Positions 34,111 to 42,791 of a DNA stretch of 54,177 nucleotides are shown piece by piece. A model generated the notes under the pieces. That model had not been told where the DNA came from and did not search any database. It saw nothing but the letters and a program-made list of their open reading frames with translations. The position numbers and the translations under genes are program-made. The DNA is from Deltaproteobacteria bacterium (GTDB lineage Bacteria > Desulfobacterota > GWC2-55-46 > JADFVP01): contig JAJRZX010000041.1 in NCBI GenBank assembly GCA_024275045.1, positions 1 through 54,177 on the forward strand. The letters run 5' to 3'. Positions within the stretch are counted from its first letter, which is position 1; every line of letters starts with the position of its first letter.

Positions 34111-36411
34111 ATGAAACGTAGAGATTTTCTAAAATATATCGGAGTGGGCGGCGCAGGCGTAGTTCTCGGCGGGGTTTTTGGCAAGATCTCAAGGCCGCCG
34201 GGTGCAAAGCTTATCCCCTACCTTATCCCGCCTGAGGATATTATCCCCGGCGTGGGGGCATGGTATTCCAGCCTCTGCACGCAGTGCCCTGCGGGCTGCG
34301 GCACCGTGGTAAAGGTCATGGACGGCAGGGCCAAGAAGGTAGAGGGCAACCCTCTGCATCCGGTGAACAAGGGAAAGCTCTGCGCAAGGGGGCAGGCAGG
34401 TCTTCAGGCCCTATATAACCCGGATCGCATAAAGGCGCCCATGAAGAGAAAGGGCACCCGCGGTAACGGCAAGCCCGGAGAATTTGAAGAAATATCATGG
34501 GAGCGGGCATTAAAGATTCTTTCCGCCAATATTAAGGACCTCTCAGATAAGGGCGAGGCAGAGGGGGTTTATCTCCGTACCAATACAGTTCGCGGTCATC
34601 TGGATAAGCTTTTTGGCGGATTCATGGAGAGCCTTGGTTCACCCAATTACAGCCAGTACGAGCTCTATGATTACAGGAGCCTGCGTTTTGCCAATAAGGC
34701 GGCCTTTGCCATTGACGCCATACCTCATTACGATATTGCCAACGCCTCCATGGTACTCTCCTTTGGGGCTGATTTTAACAGCACCTGGATATCTCCGGTT
34801 AACTACGGTTATGCTTACGGCGAGATGCGCCAGGGCAGCGGAGTAAGAGGCAGGCTCGTTCATGTGGAGCCGCGTATGTCCCTCACCGGCGCCAATGCCG
34901 ATGAGTGGGTGCCCATAAGGCCGGGTACAGAGGGCATCTTCGCCCTCTCCATAGCATACGCGATTCTGGACGCCGGGCTTTATTCCGGTAAGGACGTGGC
35001 AAAGTGGAAGACAGCCCTTGCGGGTTTTTCCCCATCAGCTACGGCAAGGACAACAGATGTGGCCGCAGCAAGGACGCTTAAGCTTGCAAAGGAGTTTGCC
35101 GCAGCTGAGAGGCCCCTTGCCATAGGCGGAGAGGTTGTTGCAGGTTATGATAACGGCGTAAGCAGCCTGCTTGCCGTAAATATATTAAATTACCTCGGCG
35201 GCGGCACCGGCGCTAAAGGCGGTATCATACCTAACCCTGATGAGCTCTTTTTTGCCGACGGCACTCAAGAGATGGACTTTGAGAGAGGCATCGCGGGTTT
35301 TGTTAAAGACGCGGCCTCCTCAAAAGTTAAAGTCCTTATGCTTCATAACACAAATCCGCTCTTTACCACCTCGCCGAAACTCGGCCTGGAGCTTGCGCTT
35401 AAAAAAGTGCCCTTTATATGCGCCATGACATCTTTTATGGATGAGACCTCGGCCATGGCCGACCTTATCCTGCCCCTGCATACCTCTTTTGAGGAGTGGG
35501 GCGATGACTTTACCAATCCTGCCGTGGGCGCGCCTGTGGCTACTCTCATGCAGCCCGTTGTAAGCCCTGTCTTTAATACCAGGGGGGCGGGAGACATCTT
35601 CGTGGCGCTTGCCAGCGCTATTGGCGGTAAAGTGGCCGAGGACCACCACTGGATGAGTTATGCCGAGTATCTCCGTGCGGCCTGGAATGATTTATATGAT
35701 AAGAACGCTGAGATCTCACGCGGAACCCTTACCTTTGACGGGTTCTGGAACAAGCTTCTGCAGGAGGGCGGCTGGTGGAAGAAGGCCGTTAATCCGTCTG
35801 GAGTTAAGGCCCTTTCAACTACGCCTAAAAAGGTGGGCAAGGGGCTCTTCGCCAAACCTGCCAAGTTTGCCGGCAAGATGTCTGATTATCCCCTCTACCT
35901 TATGCTCTACCCTCAGGCAGGGCACCTTGACGGGCGCGGGGCTAACCTGCCCTGGCTCCAGGAGCTGCCCGACCCCATTACCACGGTGGTTTGGGGAAGC
36001 TGGGTAGAGATAAACCCCGTAACAGCAAAGCAGCTTGGCTTTAAAGAAGGCGATAAGGTAAGGATTGAGTCCCCCTATGGTTCCATCAAGGCATTTGTCT
36101 TTCCATACGCCGGGATCAGGCCCGATACAGTGGCCCTCCCCATAGGGCAGGGACACAAGCTCTACGGCAGGTACGCCAAGGGCCGCGGTGTTAACCCCAT
36201 TGAGATAATTCCCGCTGTGGCGGATAAAGACTCCGGTGCCATGGCCCTTAACTGCACACGCGTGAAGGTAGAGCACTCCGGAGGCTCGGGACGCCTTGTT
36301 AAGATTGAGCCCACGGCCAAGGAGCACGGCAAGCCCACTCAGCACGGCAGGCCCATTGTGCAGACTATTACCAGCCGCGAGTATAAAAGACTTAAAAAGG
36401 AGACTACATAA
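34111..36411 (+). CDS. actB: Alternative complex III molybdopterin-oxidoreductase-like subunit ActB1
   Basis: The large, molybdoenzyme-like half of ActB. The 766-residue protein has a twin-arginine leader (KRRDFLKYIGVGG) followed by the molybdopterin oxidoreductase fold, ending with the C-terminal dinucleotide-binding-type domain (GDKVRIESPYGSIKAFV). An N-terminal cluster motif is retained with C56, C59, C63 and C91. In characterised ACIII complexes this half lacks the molybdenum cofactor, and by memory the N-terminal cysteines are often degraded, so a fifth cluster is possible here. ActB is one fused protein in many ACIII operons; here it is split, and the ferredoxin half begins on the base after the stop. 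Confidence 0.9.
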   Translation: MKRRDFLKYIGVGGAGVVLGGVFGKISRPPGAKLIPYLIPPEDIIPGVGAWYSSLCTQCPAGCGTVVKVMDGRAKKVEGNPLHPVNKGKLCARGQAGLQALYNPDRIKAPMKRKGTRGNGKPGEFEEISWERALKILSANIKDLSDKGEAEGVYLRTNTVRGHLDKLFGGFMESLGSPNYSQYELYDYRSLRFANKAAFAIDAIPHYDIANASMVLSFGADFNSTWISPVNYGYAYGEMRQGSGVRGRLVHVEPRMSLTGANADEWVPIRPGTEGIFALSIAYAILDAGLYSGKDVAKWKTALAGFSPSATARTTDVAAARTLKLAKEFAAAERPLAIGGEVVAGYDNGVSSLLAVNILNYLGGGTGAKGGIIPNPDELFFADGTQEMDFERGIAGFVKDAASSKVKVLMLHNTNPLFTTSPKLGLELALKKVPFICAMTSFMDETSAMADLILPLHTSFEEWGDDFTNPAVGAPVATLMQPVVSPVFNTRGAGDIFVALASAIGGKVAEDHHWMSYAEYLRAAWNDLYDKNAEISRGTLTFDGFWNKLLQEGGWWKKAVNPSGVKALSTTPKKVGKGLFAKPAKFAGKMSDYPLYLMLYPQAGHLDGRGANLPWLQELPDPITTVVWGSWVEINPVTAKQLGFKEGDKVRIESPYGSIKAFVFPYAGIRPDTVALPIGQGHKLYGRYAKGRGVNPIEIIPAVADKDSGAMALNCTRVKVEHSGGSGRLVKIEPTAKEHGKPTQHGRPIVQTITSREYKRLKKETT

Positions 36412-37170
36412 GTGTCCGGTGTGATAGATAAGATAAAAGAGCGCCTCAAGGACTTCAGGAGGCCCGGTTATTATAAGGAGTTCGATCACCACTACGCCAT
36501 TGTCATTGACGTGGACAGGTGCAACGGATGCGAGGCATGCGTGGTATCCTGTTACGCAGAGAACAACCTGCCCGTTGTAGGCGAGCAGGGCTGTGAGGAC
36601 AACAGGGTATTTAACTGGCTCCGGATAGAGCGCTACATTGAGGGCGAGTACCCTGATGTGAAGGTCAAATTCATCCCCGTAATGTGCCAGCAGTGCGACG
36701 CCGCTCCATGTGAGATAGGTTGCCCGGTTTACGCCACCTATCACAATCAGGACGGGCTTAATGTGCAGGTCTACAACCGCTGCGTGGGTACCTTTACCTG
36801 CGCCACATACTGCCCTTATGATGTGAGGCGTTTTAACTGGTTCAGCTACAAATGGGATAAACCCCTTGATGAGCAGCTGAACCCCGATGTTACGGTACGC
36901 GAGATGGGTGTTATGGAAAAATGCACCTTCTGCATCCAGAGAATAAGAGGCGTCAACGATAAGGCCAAGGACGGGAAGAGAAAGGTAAAGGACGGCGAGA
37001 TTCAGACCGCGTGCGCCCAGTCCTGTCCCACCGGGGCCATTACATTTGGAGATTTAATGGACCCCGAGAGTAAGGTCTCAAAACTGGCGGCAAGCAAGCG
37101 CGGGTATAAGCTCTTTGAGAACCTTGAGACCAAACCATCTGTCATCTACCTGAAAAGGGTAATGGATTAA
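36412..37170 (+). CDS. Alternative complex III iron-sulfur subunit ActB2
   Basis: Ferredoxin-like half of ActB, 252 residues, with four cluster sites. Ligand groups are C37/40/43/47, C92/95/100/104, C124/T127/C130/C134 and C171/174/201/205. In the third group threonine replaces a cysteine (CVGTFTCATYC), as expected for the [3Fe-4S] cluster of ACIII. The chain of clusters would carry electrons from the NrfD-type quinol site towards the ActA/ActE hemes. It starts at GTG immediately after the actB1 stop without its own ribosome-binding site, so the two are translated together. actC overlaps its stop by one base. Confidence 0.92.
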   Translation: MSGVIDKIKERLKDFRRPGYYKEFDHHYAIVIDVDRCNGCEACVVSCYAENNLPVVGEQGCEDNRVFNWLRIERYIEGEYPDVKVKFIPVMCQQCDAAPCEIGCPVYATYHNQDGLNVQVYNRCVGTFTCATYCPYDVRRFNWFSYKWDKPLDEQLNPDVTVREMGVMEKCTFCIQRIRGVNDKAKDGKRKVKDGEIQTACAQSCPTGAITFGDLMDPESKVSKLAASKRGYKLFENLETKPSVIYLKRVMD

Positions 37171-38555
37171 TGTCTAATAACGAGTCCAAGAGGGTTATAC
37201 CATACAGCGAAGTTAACGACGACGTACTTCGCACCATGACCAAGACAGGCCCGGGCTACTACGTGGCCCTTGTGGTCTGCTTTTTACTTGCCGCAGGGCT
37301 CTGGGGCGGCGCGTGGTTTTATCAGATTTACGTAGGTCAGGGAGTCTCCGGGCTGCAGACCCCGGCTTTCTGGGGCATCTATATCGCCAACTTCATCTTC
37401 TGGATAGGTATCAGCCATTCGGGCACCCTGCTATCTGCCATTCTATTCATAACGCAGACCCCGTGGCGTAGATCTATTTACCGAAGCGCCGAGGCCATGA
37501 CGTTTTTCTCCGTTATGACGGCGGCTATCTTTATCTTTGTTCATATGGGCAGACCCTGGAATTTTTACTGGACCATGCCGTATCCCAACCAGCGGCTCCT
37601 CTGGGTGAACTTCCTCTCTCCCCTTATGTTTGATGTTCTTGCCATCAGCACATATGCCACGTCTTCCATGATATTCCTTTACTTCGGTTCAATACCGGAT
37701 CTTGCCGCCGTAAGGGACAGGACCACAGGCTGGAGAAGAGAGTTCTACGGATGGCTCTCTCTGGGCTGGAGAGGTACGGACGCGGAGTGGCACTGGCTTA
37801 ATAAGGCATACGGCTTCTTCGCAGTCTTTATTATCCCACTTGCCGTATCCGTGCACTCCATTGTCTCATGGGACCTTGCCCTCTCCATGGTGCCGGCCCT
37901 TAATAAGACGATATTCGCCCCGTACTTTGTTGTTGGAGCCATATACTCGGGCTCCGCGGCTATTGTTACCCTTATGATATTTGTGAGAAAGTTCCTTAAG
38001 GTGGAGAAATACATCACCATCGACCACCTCTCAAAGCTCTGCATGCTCCTTCTTGTAATGTCCCTTATATGGAGCTATATCAACGTCATGGAGGTCTTTA
38101 CGGGTTGGTACGCCAATACCAATTATGAGAATGAGGCCATGATCTACCGTATGTTCAAGAGCCCCATTGCTATTATATACTGGCTCATGATAGCGACAAA
38201 CACTGTTGCGCCTCTCTTCCTTATGTTTAGAAGCATAAGAAGGTGCGTGCCTATAATATTTTTCATATCCATCGGTATAAACGTGGGCATGTGGATAGAG
38301 AGGTATCTTCTCGTTGTATCCACTCTGCCGAGAAAGTACTTCCCCTTCATGTGGAACAGTTATCTGCCGAGCCTTGCGGAAATATCCATGACAGTGGGCT
38401 CGTTCTTTTTCTTTGCCGTATTATTTCTGCTCTTTATTAAACTATGGCCCAGTATCTCTATCTACGAGGTTAAGGAAGATATAGGGATACCCAGGAAAAA
38501 GCCTCATACAAAGGAAATGGATCATGAAGATGGCTCCCCTACTTGGTATATATAA
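37170..38555 (+). CDS. actC: Alternative complex III NrfD-like membrane subunit ActC
   Basis: Polytopic quinol-binding membrane subunit, 461 residues, with about ten helices of the NrfD/PsrC family. Recognisable stretches are FWIGISHSGTLLSAILFI (the conserved H-S-G segment near the quinol site), FVHMGRPWNFYW and FTGWYANTNYENE. In ACIII, ActC and ActF are paralogous NrfD-like subunits; both are present here. Its ATG overlaps the stop of actB2 by one base, and the next gene begins inside its last 32 bases. Confidence 0.93.
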   Translation: MSNNESKRVIPYSEVNDDVLRTMTKTGPGYYVALVVCFLLAAGLWGGAWFYQIYVGQGVSGLQTPAFWGIYIANFIFWIGISHSGTLLSAILFITQTPWRRSIYRSAEAMTFFSVMTAAIFIFVHMGRPWNFYWTMPYPNQRLLWVNFLSPLMFDVLAISTYATSSMIFLYFGSIPDLAAVRDRTTGWRREFYGWLSLGWRGTDAEWHWLNKAYGFFAVFIIPLAVSVHSIVSWDLALSMVPALNKTIFAPYFVVGAIYSGSAAIVTLMIFVRKFLKVEKYITIDHLSKLCMLLLVMSLIWSYINVMEVFTGWYANTNYENEAMIYRMFKSPIAIIYWLMIATNTVAPLFLMFRSIRRCVPIIFFISIGINVGMWIERYLLVVSTLPRKYFPFMWNSYLPSLAEISMTVGSFFFFAVLFLLFIKLWPSISIYEVKEDIGIPRKKPHTKEMDHEDGSPTWYI

Positions 38556-39057
38556 GCACGCCGATACCATGATGGAAGCGGCCGACAAGCTGCAGAACAC
38601 GGGGTATGAGGTGACGCTGTTCTCGCCTGTGCCGCTGGGCCATGAGCCCGAGTACAGCGCCGTTCAGCAGCGCCATAATTATGTGCGCTACTTTACCCTC
38701 TTCGGCGGGGTAGCAGGTTTTATCTTCGGTATTTTGCTTACTCTGGGCACGGCCGTTATGTATATACTTCCAAGGGGCGGAAAACCGGTCTTTGCCATGA
38801 CACCAACCCTGCTTATCTCTTACGAGACAGCCATACTCTTTGGTGTTCTCTGGACCTTAATGGGTTTTCTTGTTATCGCAAAGCTACCCTATTACGGGAA
38901 AGACAGGCTGTACGACCCTGTGGTTAATGTAGATGGTTTTGGTCTTCTTGTTGATGGAATCCGTGATGATATGTACGATGTGGTCGAGGGGGTACTCAGA
39001 GAATTCGGGGCCCACGAGGTTAGACTCCTTACACGCGGGATAGAAGAAGAGGCTTGA
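38524..39057 (+). CDS. actD: Alternative complex III subunit ActD (DUF3341)
   Basis: A 177-residue DUF3341 protein. It has a cytoplasmic N-terminal domain (LLGIYKHADTMMEAADKLQNTGYEVTLFSPVP), two membrane helices (about 57-79 and 98-120) and a C-terminal soluble part ending in DVVEGVLREFGAHEVRLLTRG. ActD is a structural ACIII subunit without cofactors. The gene overlaps actC by 32 bases, which implies coupled translation. Confidence 0.9.
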   Translation: MKMAPLLGIYKHADTMMEAADKLQNTGYEVTLFSPVPLGHEPEYSAVQQRHNYVRYFTLFGGVAGFIFGILLTLGTAVMYILPRGGKPVFAMTPTLLISYETAILFGVLWTLMGFLVIAKLPYYGKDRLYDPVVNVDGFGLLVDGIRDDMYDVVEGVLREFGAHEVRLLTRGIEEEA

Positions 39058-39578
39058 TGAAAACTCTAAGGATAATTATATTGGGCACTCTTATGGCCCT
39101 TATTGCGCCGGCCATGGCTCATGCATGGCCCTGGTCCTGGGATATGTACCACCAGAAAAATCACAGGGCACAGGAAGAGCCGGCGCCCAAGCAGCCCGAG
39201 GGTATTGTAAACACAGAGGGTAAACCCTTCTTTGCCAATGACAGGGTGGAGTCCTCGGCCATTAAAAGTCCCGTTGCACCTGATGCCGCCTCCATAAAAA
39301 GAGGACGTAAAATGTACAGGACATATTGCCTGCCCTGTCACGGCGCAACAGGGCACGGAGACGGGCTTGTAGGTATAAAGTACATACCTCCAACGGACCT
39401 TACCATGGATTATGTTCAGAATAAACTGGACGGAGATATCTTCTATACCATTACCAACGGCGGTCTGGCTGTCATGCCTTCTTACAGGGACTCAGTATCA
39501 AAGACGGACAGGTGGCATATAATAAATTATATCAAGCACGGTCTAACCAGCGAAAAGACGGCGAAGAAAGATGAATAA
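39054..39578 (+). CDS. actE: Alternative complex III monoheme cytochrome c subunit ActE
   Basis: Periplasmic monoheme cytochrome of ACIII. The 174-residue precursor has a signal peptide or anchor (1-24, AHA-WPW), one heme site C92-C95-H96 (YCLPCHG) and a likely axial methionine M141 in AVMPSYRD. It is the probable exit point for electrons to soluble cytochrome c. It overlaps actD by four bases (ATGA) and actF by eight. Confidence 0.93.
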   Translation: MMKTLRIIILGTLMALIAPAMAHAWPWSWDMYHQKNHRAQEEPAPKQPEGIVNTEGKPFFANDRVESSAIKSPVAPDAASIKRGRKMYRTYCLPCHGATGHGDGLVGIKYIPPTDLTMDYVQNKLDGDIFYTITNGGLAVMPSYRDSVSKTDRWHIINYIKHGLTSEKTAKKDE

Positions 39579-40752
39579 ATACGGCTTCAGGTCCATGTTA
39601 CTACCGGTCCTCCTTATAATTCTGGCAAATGCTATCTTTACCTTTGCCTATGTGGCCTCAACCAATAGCGAGAGTCAGACCCTCTGGGGGCTGCTGGCTG
39701 TTAATTATCTCTTTTTTCTCGGCCTTACTCAGACAGGCATTATCTTCTCCACTATCATGCGTGTGGCAAAATCCACATGGGCCACTTATTTCAACCGTCT
39801 CGGAGAGATACTCACGCTTGCCACTTTGCCTGTTGCCGTTATAGGCTTTCTGGTGCTTTTTTACGGCGGAGCAGAGCATCTTTTCTACTGGATGGGCGCT
39901 CACGGCGGCGAGGCCGCAGGTCACGGAGGCGGCGAGATGAGCCCCTGGCTTAACAAAAACTTTTTCCTCTGGAGATACGTAGCCACAATGGTGCCGTTTT
40001 ATTTCCTGAGCTACCTGTACTTTCGCGGCAGCCGCGCTGAAGAGACTCACAGAGAGGTGCCGAATTGTCTTAGAGTAAAGATGAGTTTTCTCGGCGGTTT
40101 TATTATGTTCTTCTACGTCTTTGCCAATACCAATCTGGCCTGGGACTTTGCCATGATGAACATCCCCCACTGGGAGAGCACAATATTTCCCGGTTACTAC
40201 TGGGTGGGTAATCTCCTCGTAGGCCCGGCTTTTCTCTTTATACTTGCCCGTGTATTTATCGGCAGAAGACCCGGCGTACCTTTTGACCTTGATTACATCG
40301 AGCCTATGGGTAAGCTGCTCATGGGTTTCACCCTGACGTGGATATACATGTTCTGGTCTCAGCACATAGTCATGTGGTACCCTGAGCTCTCGCACAGGTA
40401 CGGCCCTCTCCTTGAGAGGATGAGCGGAAACTATCTCCTTGTTTTCGTGGCCATGATGCTGGCCTTATTTATCATTCCATTCTTTATGCTTGTATTCCGC
40501 AGGATAAAACTTACTGTCTTCGGCCTTACCACAGTGGCTGTTATATTATGTTTTGGTATGTGGCTGAACCGTTACCTCATGATTATACCCACCTACTCCG
40601 ACGGCTCTACACCAACGCTTGGGACTTATGTCAATATATCCCTTGCCCTGGGTTTTATTTCCGCGGCCCTGCTCTCTCTTATATGTTTTTTCAGGCTTTT
40701 TCCCGACGTTACCATAAGAGCGAAAGGCGCAGCCCCATCCAAGGGGCATTGA
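39571..40752 (+). CDS. actF: Alternative complex III NrfD-like membrane subunit ActF
   Basis: Second NrfD-like subunit of ACIII, 393 residues with about ten membrane helices. Characteristic segments are NYLFFLGLTQTGIIFS, YLYFRGSRAEE and FANTNLAWDFAMMN. A His/Gly-rich periplasmic loop (GAHGGEAAGHGGGEMS) lies at about 109-124. It completes the operon; no ActG/ActH or cytochrome oxidase genes follow, unlike many ACIII loci where a caa3 oxidase is adjacent. Confidence 0.9.
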   Translation: MNKYGFRSMLLPVLLIILANAIFTFAYVASTNSESQTLWGLLAVNYLFFLGLTQTGIIFSTIMRVAKSTWATYFNRLGEILTLATLPVAVIGFLVLFYGGAEHLFYWMGAHGGEAAGHGGGEMSPWLNKNFFLWRYVATMVPFYFLSYLYFRGSRAEETHREVPNCLRVKMSFLGGFIMFFYVFANTNLAWDFAMMNIPHWESTIFPGYYWVGNLLVGPAFLFILARVFIGRRPGVPFDLDYIEPMGKLLMGFTLTWIYMFWSQHIVMWYPELSHRYGPLLERMSGNYLLVFVAMMLALFIIPFFMLVFRRIKLTVFGLTTVAVILCFGMWLNRYLMIIPTYSDGSTPTLGTYVNISLALGFISAALLSLICFFRLFPDVTIRAKGAAPSKGH

Positions 40753-40938
40753 AGAGTGCGTACTTTACGGGAGTCTGAAGGCTGTACTATCTGTATTTTA
40801 CAGCTCTGATTACAGCGCGGCGTGAGCAGAGTGGGATGAATTAATACCTTTTAAAATAAAGAGGCCGTACTTCGCAGGCACTCTTCAAAGGGTTGTAATA
40901 AAAACCCCTGAAATAAGGCGAAATGGCCTTAATAAGTC

Positions 40939-40967
40939 TTGACACCAAAGTTAGCTTTTAGTAATAT
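40939..40967 (+). promoter_or_regulatory. Promoter of the isolated atpE gene
   Basis: TTGACA at 40939-40944, a 17-base spacer and TAATAT at 40962-40967, about 75 bases upstream of the atpE ATG. The strong ribosome-binding site AAGGAGG follows at about 41023-41030. Confidence 0.55.
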
Positions 40968-41041
40968 TTAGCCTCATAAAACAATATCAACCCTCTCTAC
41001 GACAGAGATGGTGCGGAAACCTTAAGGAGGGAAAATCTGTT

Positions 41042-41407
41042 ATGAAAAAGAGTTTAATATTTTTACCGGCACTGGCCCTTTTAACGCTCGTACTCGTACC
41101 TGATGTATGGGCCGAGGGAGCCGAAGGCGCGCATCAGGCCGCGGGTAACGCAAAGATACTGTTCTTTACAGGCGTAGGCATGGCCGCGGCAATAGGTATG
41201 GCCATTGCTTCCTTTGGTACCGGTCTTGGTAAGGGTAACGCCGTAAGAGGCGCTGTTGAAGGAATCGCAAGAAACCCCGGCGCATCGGGTAAGATTCTCT
41301 CAACACTGCTTATCGGTCTTGCCATGATAGAGTCCCTTGCCATATACACTCTCGTCATAGCCCTCATACTTCTCTTCGCTAACCCTTTCCTCGGATTAAT
41401 CGGCTAA
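41042..41407 (+). CDS. atpE: ATP synthase F0 subunit c
   Basis: Proteolipid of the F0 rotor ring. The 121-residue protein is longer than usual (about 75-90) because of an N-terminal signal-peptide-like segment, probably cleaved after A24 (VWA-EGA). The mature hairpin has the loop [10 protein letters not shown] and the ion-carrying E97 in [14 protein letters not shown], close to the Geobacter sequence. E97-S98 and Y102 also occur in Na+-type rings, but the helix-1 glutamine typical of Na+ binding is a lysine here (GLGKGN), so proton coupling is more likely. It stands alone behind the ACIII operon; other atp genes are not in the window. Confidence 0.95.
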   Translation: MKKSLIFLPALALLTLVLVPDVWAEGAEGAHQAAGNAKILFFTGVGMAAAIGMAIASFGTGLGKGNAVRGAVEGIARNPGASGKILSTLLIGLAMIESLAIYTLVIALILLFANPFLGLIG

Positions 41408-41445
41408 AGGCCGCAGATGAACGGGTGAGTCAAGGTGTATGAGTC

Positions 41446-41496
41446 AAAGGGGGAGTGAGGGAAAACGGGGAGTGAGGGAAAAGGGGGAGCAGTAGA
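41446..41496 (+). repeat. G-rich 17-base tandem repeat downstream of atpE
   Basis: Two near-identical 17-base units (41446-41462 and 41463-41479, differing at one base) and a partial third, each of the form AAA(G/C)GGGGAGTGAGGGA. Four G-runs with five-base loops give a potential G-quadruplex on the plus strand. It lies 38 bases after the atpE stop. Confidence 0.65.
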
Positions 41497-41668
41497 AGGT
41501 AATATAAGGCGTTTTGTGGTGGGGGGAGGGGAGCAAGGATGTACAGGGGCATTGGTACACTCACTCAAGGGTGGGGGCAAAGCCGAACGAGTCATCGCTC
41601 TCTTAACACAGCGCTCTGATTATCAGTACCACATACTTTGTTCTGTTTTTTTTGAAAATATATGAGAA

Positions 41669-41698
41669 GGCTCTGTCATCTGAGGCAGGGCCTTTTTT
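41669..41698 (+). terminator. Rho-independent terminator, plus strand
   Basis: AAGGCTCTGTC pairs with GGCAGGGCCTT (two G-T wobbles) around a short loop and is followed by T7. It would end transcripts from atpE, and it abuts the end of the minus-strand lipoprotein gene. Confidence 0.75.
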
Positions 41699-42588
41699 TA
41701 GTGGCCTTTAAGCAGGACTTCCTCTATCTCTGTCTCCCGCTCACTGTCTACGGCAACCTTATGATTAAACTCCAGAAAACTCTCTCTGGTTATCTTAAGT
41801 CTGTATATGCCGGGCTTTAAGTAAAGGCGCTGCGGGCTAAGCCCGTAGTATATACCGTTAAGGTAGATCTTTGCCCTTTCAGGCTCAGTCGTGATACTTA
41901 GTACTCCCCTTGAAATCTTCTGATGATTATCCGCTCTTGTCTCTATCGCAAAACTCTTATTGCCGTATGAACTTTGCCCTGACTCTCTATCTCTTAAGGC
42001 AAGCTCAGTACGGGTGAGGGCTTTTTTTATAACTTTTTCAAGAGACGCGGAGATATATTTTTTGATGCTCCTTCTGGAATCACCGGATACGCCTGCGTAT
42101 CTGCTCTCTGATATATCGACAATTCCGCTACAAATATTTACGTTACTGCCAACCCTCTTAAACTCCATGTACAGAGTTATATTAATCCTGTCTTTTGAGG
42201 CAATCTCAAGGTGAAACTTTTGCAGCTCTGTCTTTAGTTCATACTCGATTTTTTTTTTACCAGAGCTCTCTGCCACGGTGAATCCACCACGGGTAAACCC
42301 GGCAATCATGGCCTCGTGTACTGCCACGGCAGGGTTTTCTGATAAGATAAGCTCATTACCTGATATATTAACTACCGTGGAGCGAAGTTCGCCTATCTTA
42401 TTTATATTATTTATTGCACCGCGGCTGTCTTGCACCGGTGCGATGTATATGGAGAGTCCGTTTTTATTCTCAGGCACGGGTGCGTTCTTTGAAGGTGTAT
42501 AGGCATACTGCAGCGGTGCGCCGCAGCCGAATGCAAGGGCGCTTAAGATGATTAAGAGGTAAATATTGCTGTATACTCTGTTTTTCAT
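41698..42588 (-). CDS. Lipoprotein with C-terminal PEGA domain
   Basis: A 296-residue precursor with a signal peptide and lipobox-like end (ALAFGC, C22), so probably a lipoprotein. The central domain (about 43-190) resembles LPP20/CsgG-like or YajG-like periplasmic proteins only in general layout (ISIY-type strands, a helix AVAVHEAMIAGFTRGGF); I do not recognise it firmly. Residues 226-291 form a PEGA domain (GVLSITTEPERAKIYLNG, then YYGLSP and LKPGIYRLKI), a surface beta-sandwich repeat often found in exported proteins. Gene neighbours suggest an envelope role. It ends at a shared terminator. Confidence 0.7.
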   Translation of the reverse strand: MKNRVYSNIYLLIILSALAFGCGAPLQYAYTPSKNAPVPENKNGLSIYIAPVQDSRGAINNINKIGELRSTVVNISGNELILSENPAVAVHEAMIAGFTRGGFTVAESSGKKKIEYELKTELQKFHLEIASKDRINITLYMEFKRVGSNVNICSGIVDISESRYAGVSGDSRRSIKKYISASLEKVIKKALTRTELALRDRESGQSSYGNKSFAIETRADNHQKISRGVLSITTEPERAKIYLNGIYYGLSPQRLYLKPGIYRLKITRESFLEFNHKVAVDSERETEIEEVLLKGH

Positions 42589-42791
42589 TCTCTTCCCAAA
42601 AGCTATGTTAGTGCCAGTAAGAAGGGGACAGGCCGAGGCGCTTACATGAAACTCTTGCCTCTATCTGTCCCCCTTTTTTCTTTTCCCCTTCAACCCTTTG
42701 CCCCAATTCTCTTAAAGAGCCTAAGCGCCCCTTTTGTCCATATTACCCTTGCTTTTAAGTACCCATTGCCTCTTTGAACCTGCCCTGTACC

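Noticed and set aside
35815-36744. Minus-strand 309-codon open frame
   Set aside because: It is opposite actB1 and actB2, both of which carry clear cluster motifs; the minus product has no domain signature.
33413-40752. Assignment of the operon to polysulfide/thiosulfate reductase or Qrc
   Set aside because: Two NrfD-like subunits, a DUF3341 protein, a pentaheme and a monoheme cytochrome in this order are specific to alternative complex III.
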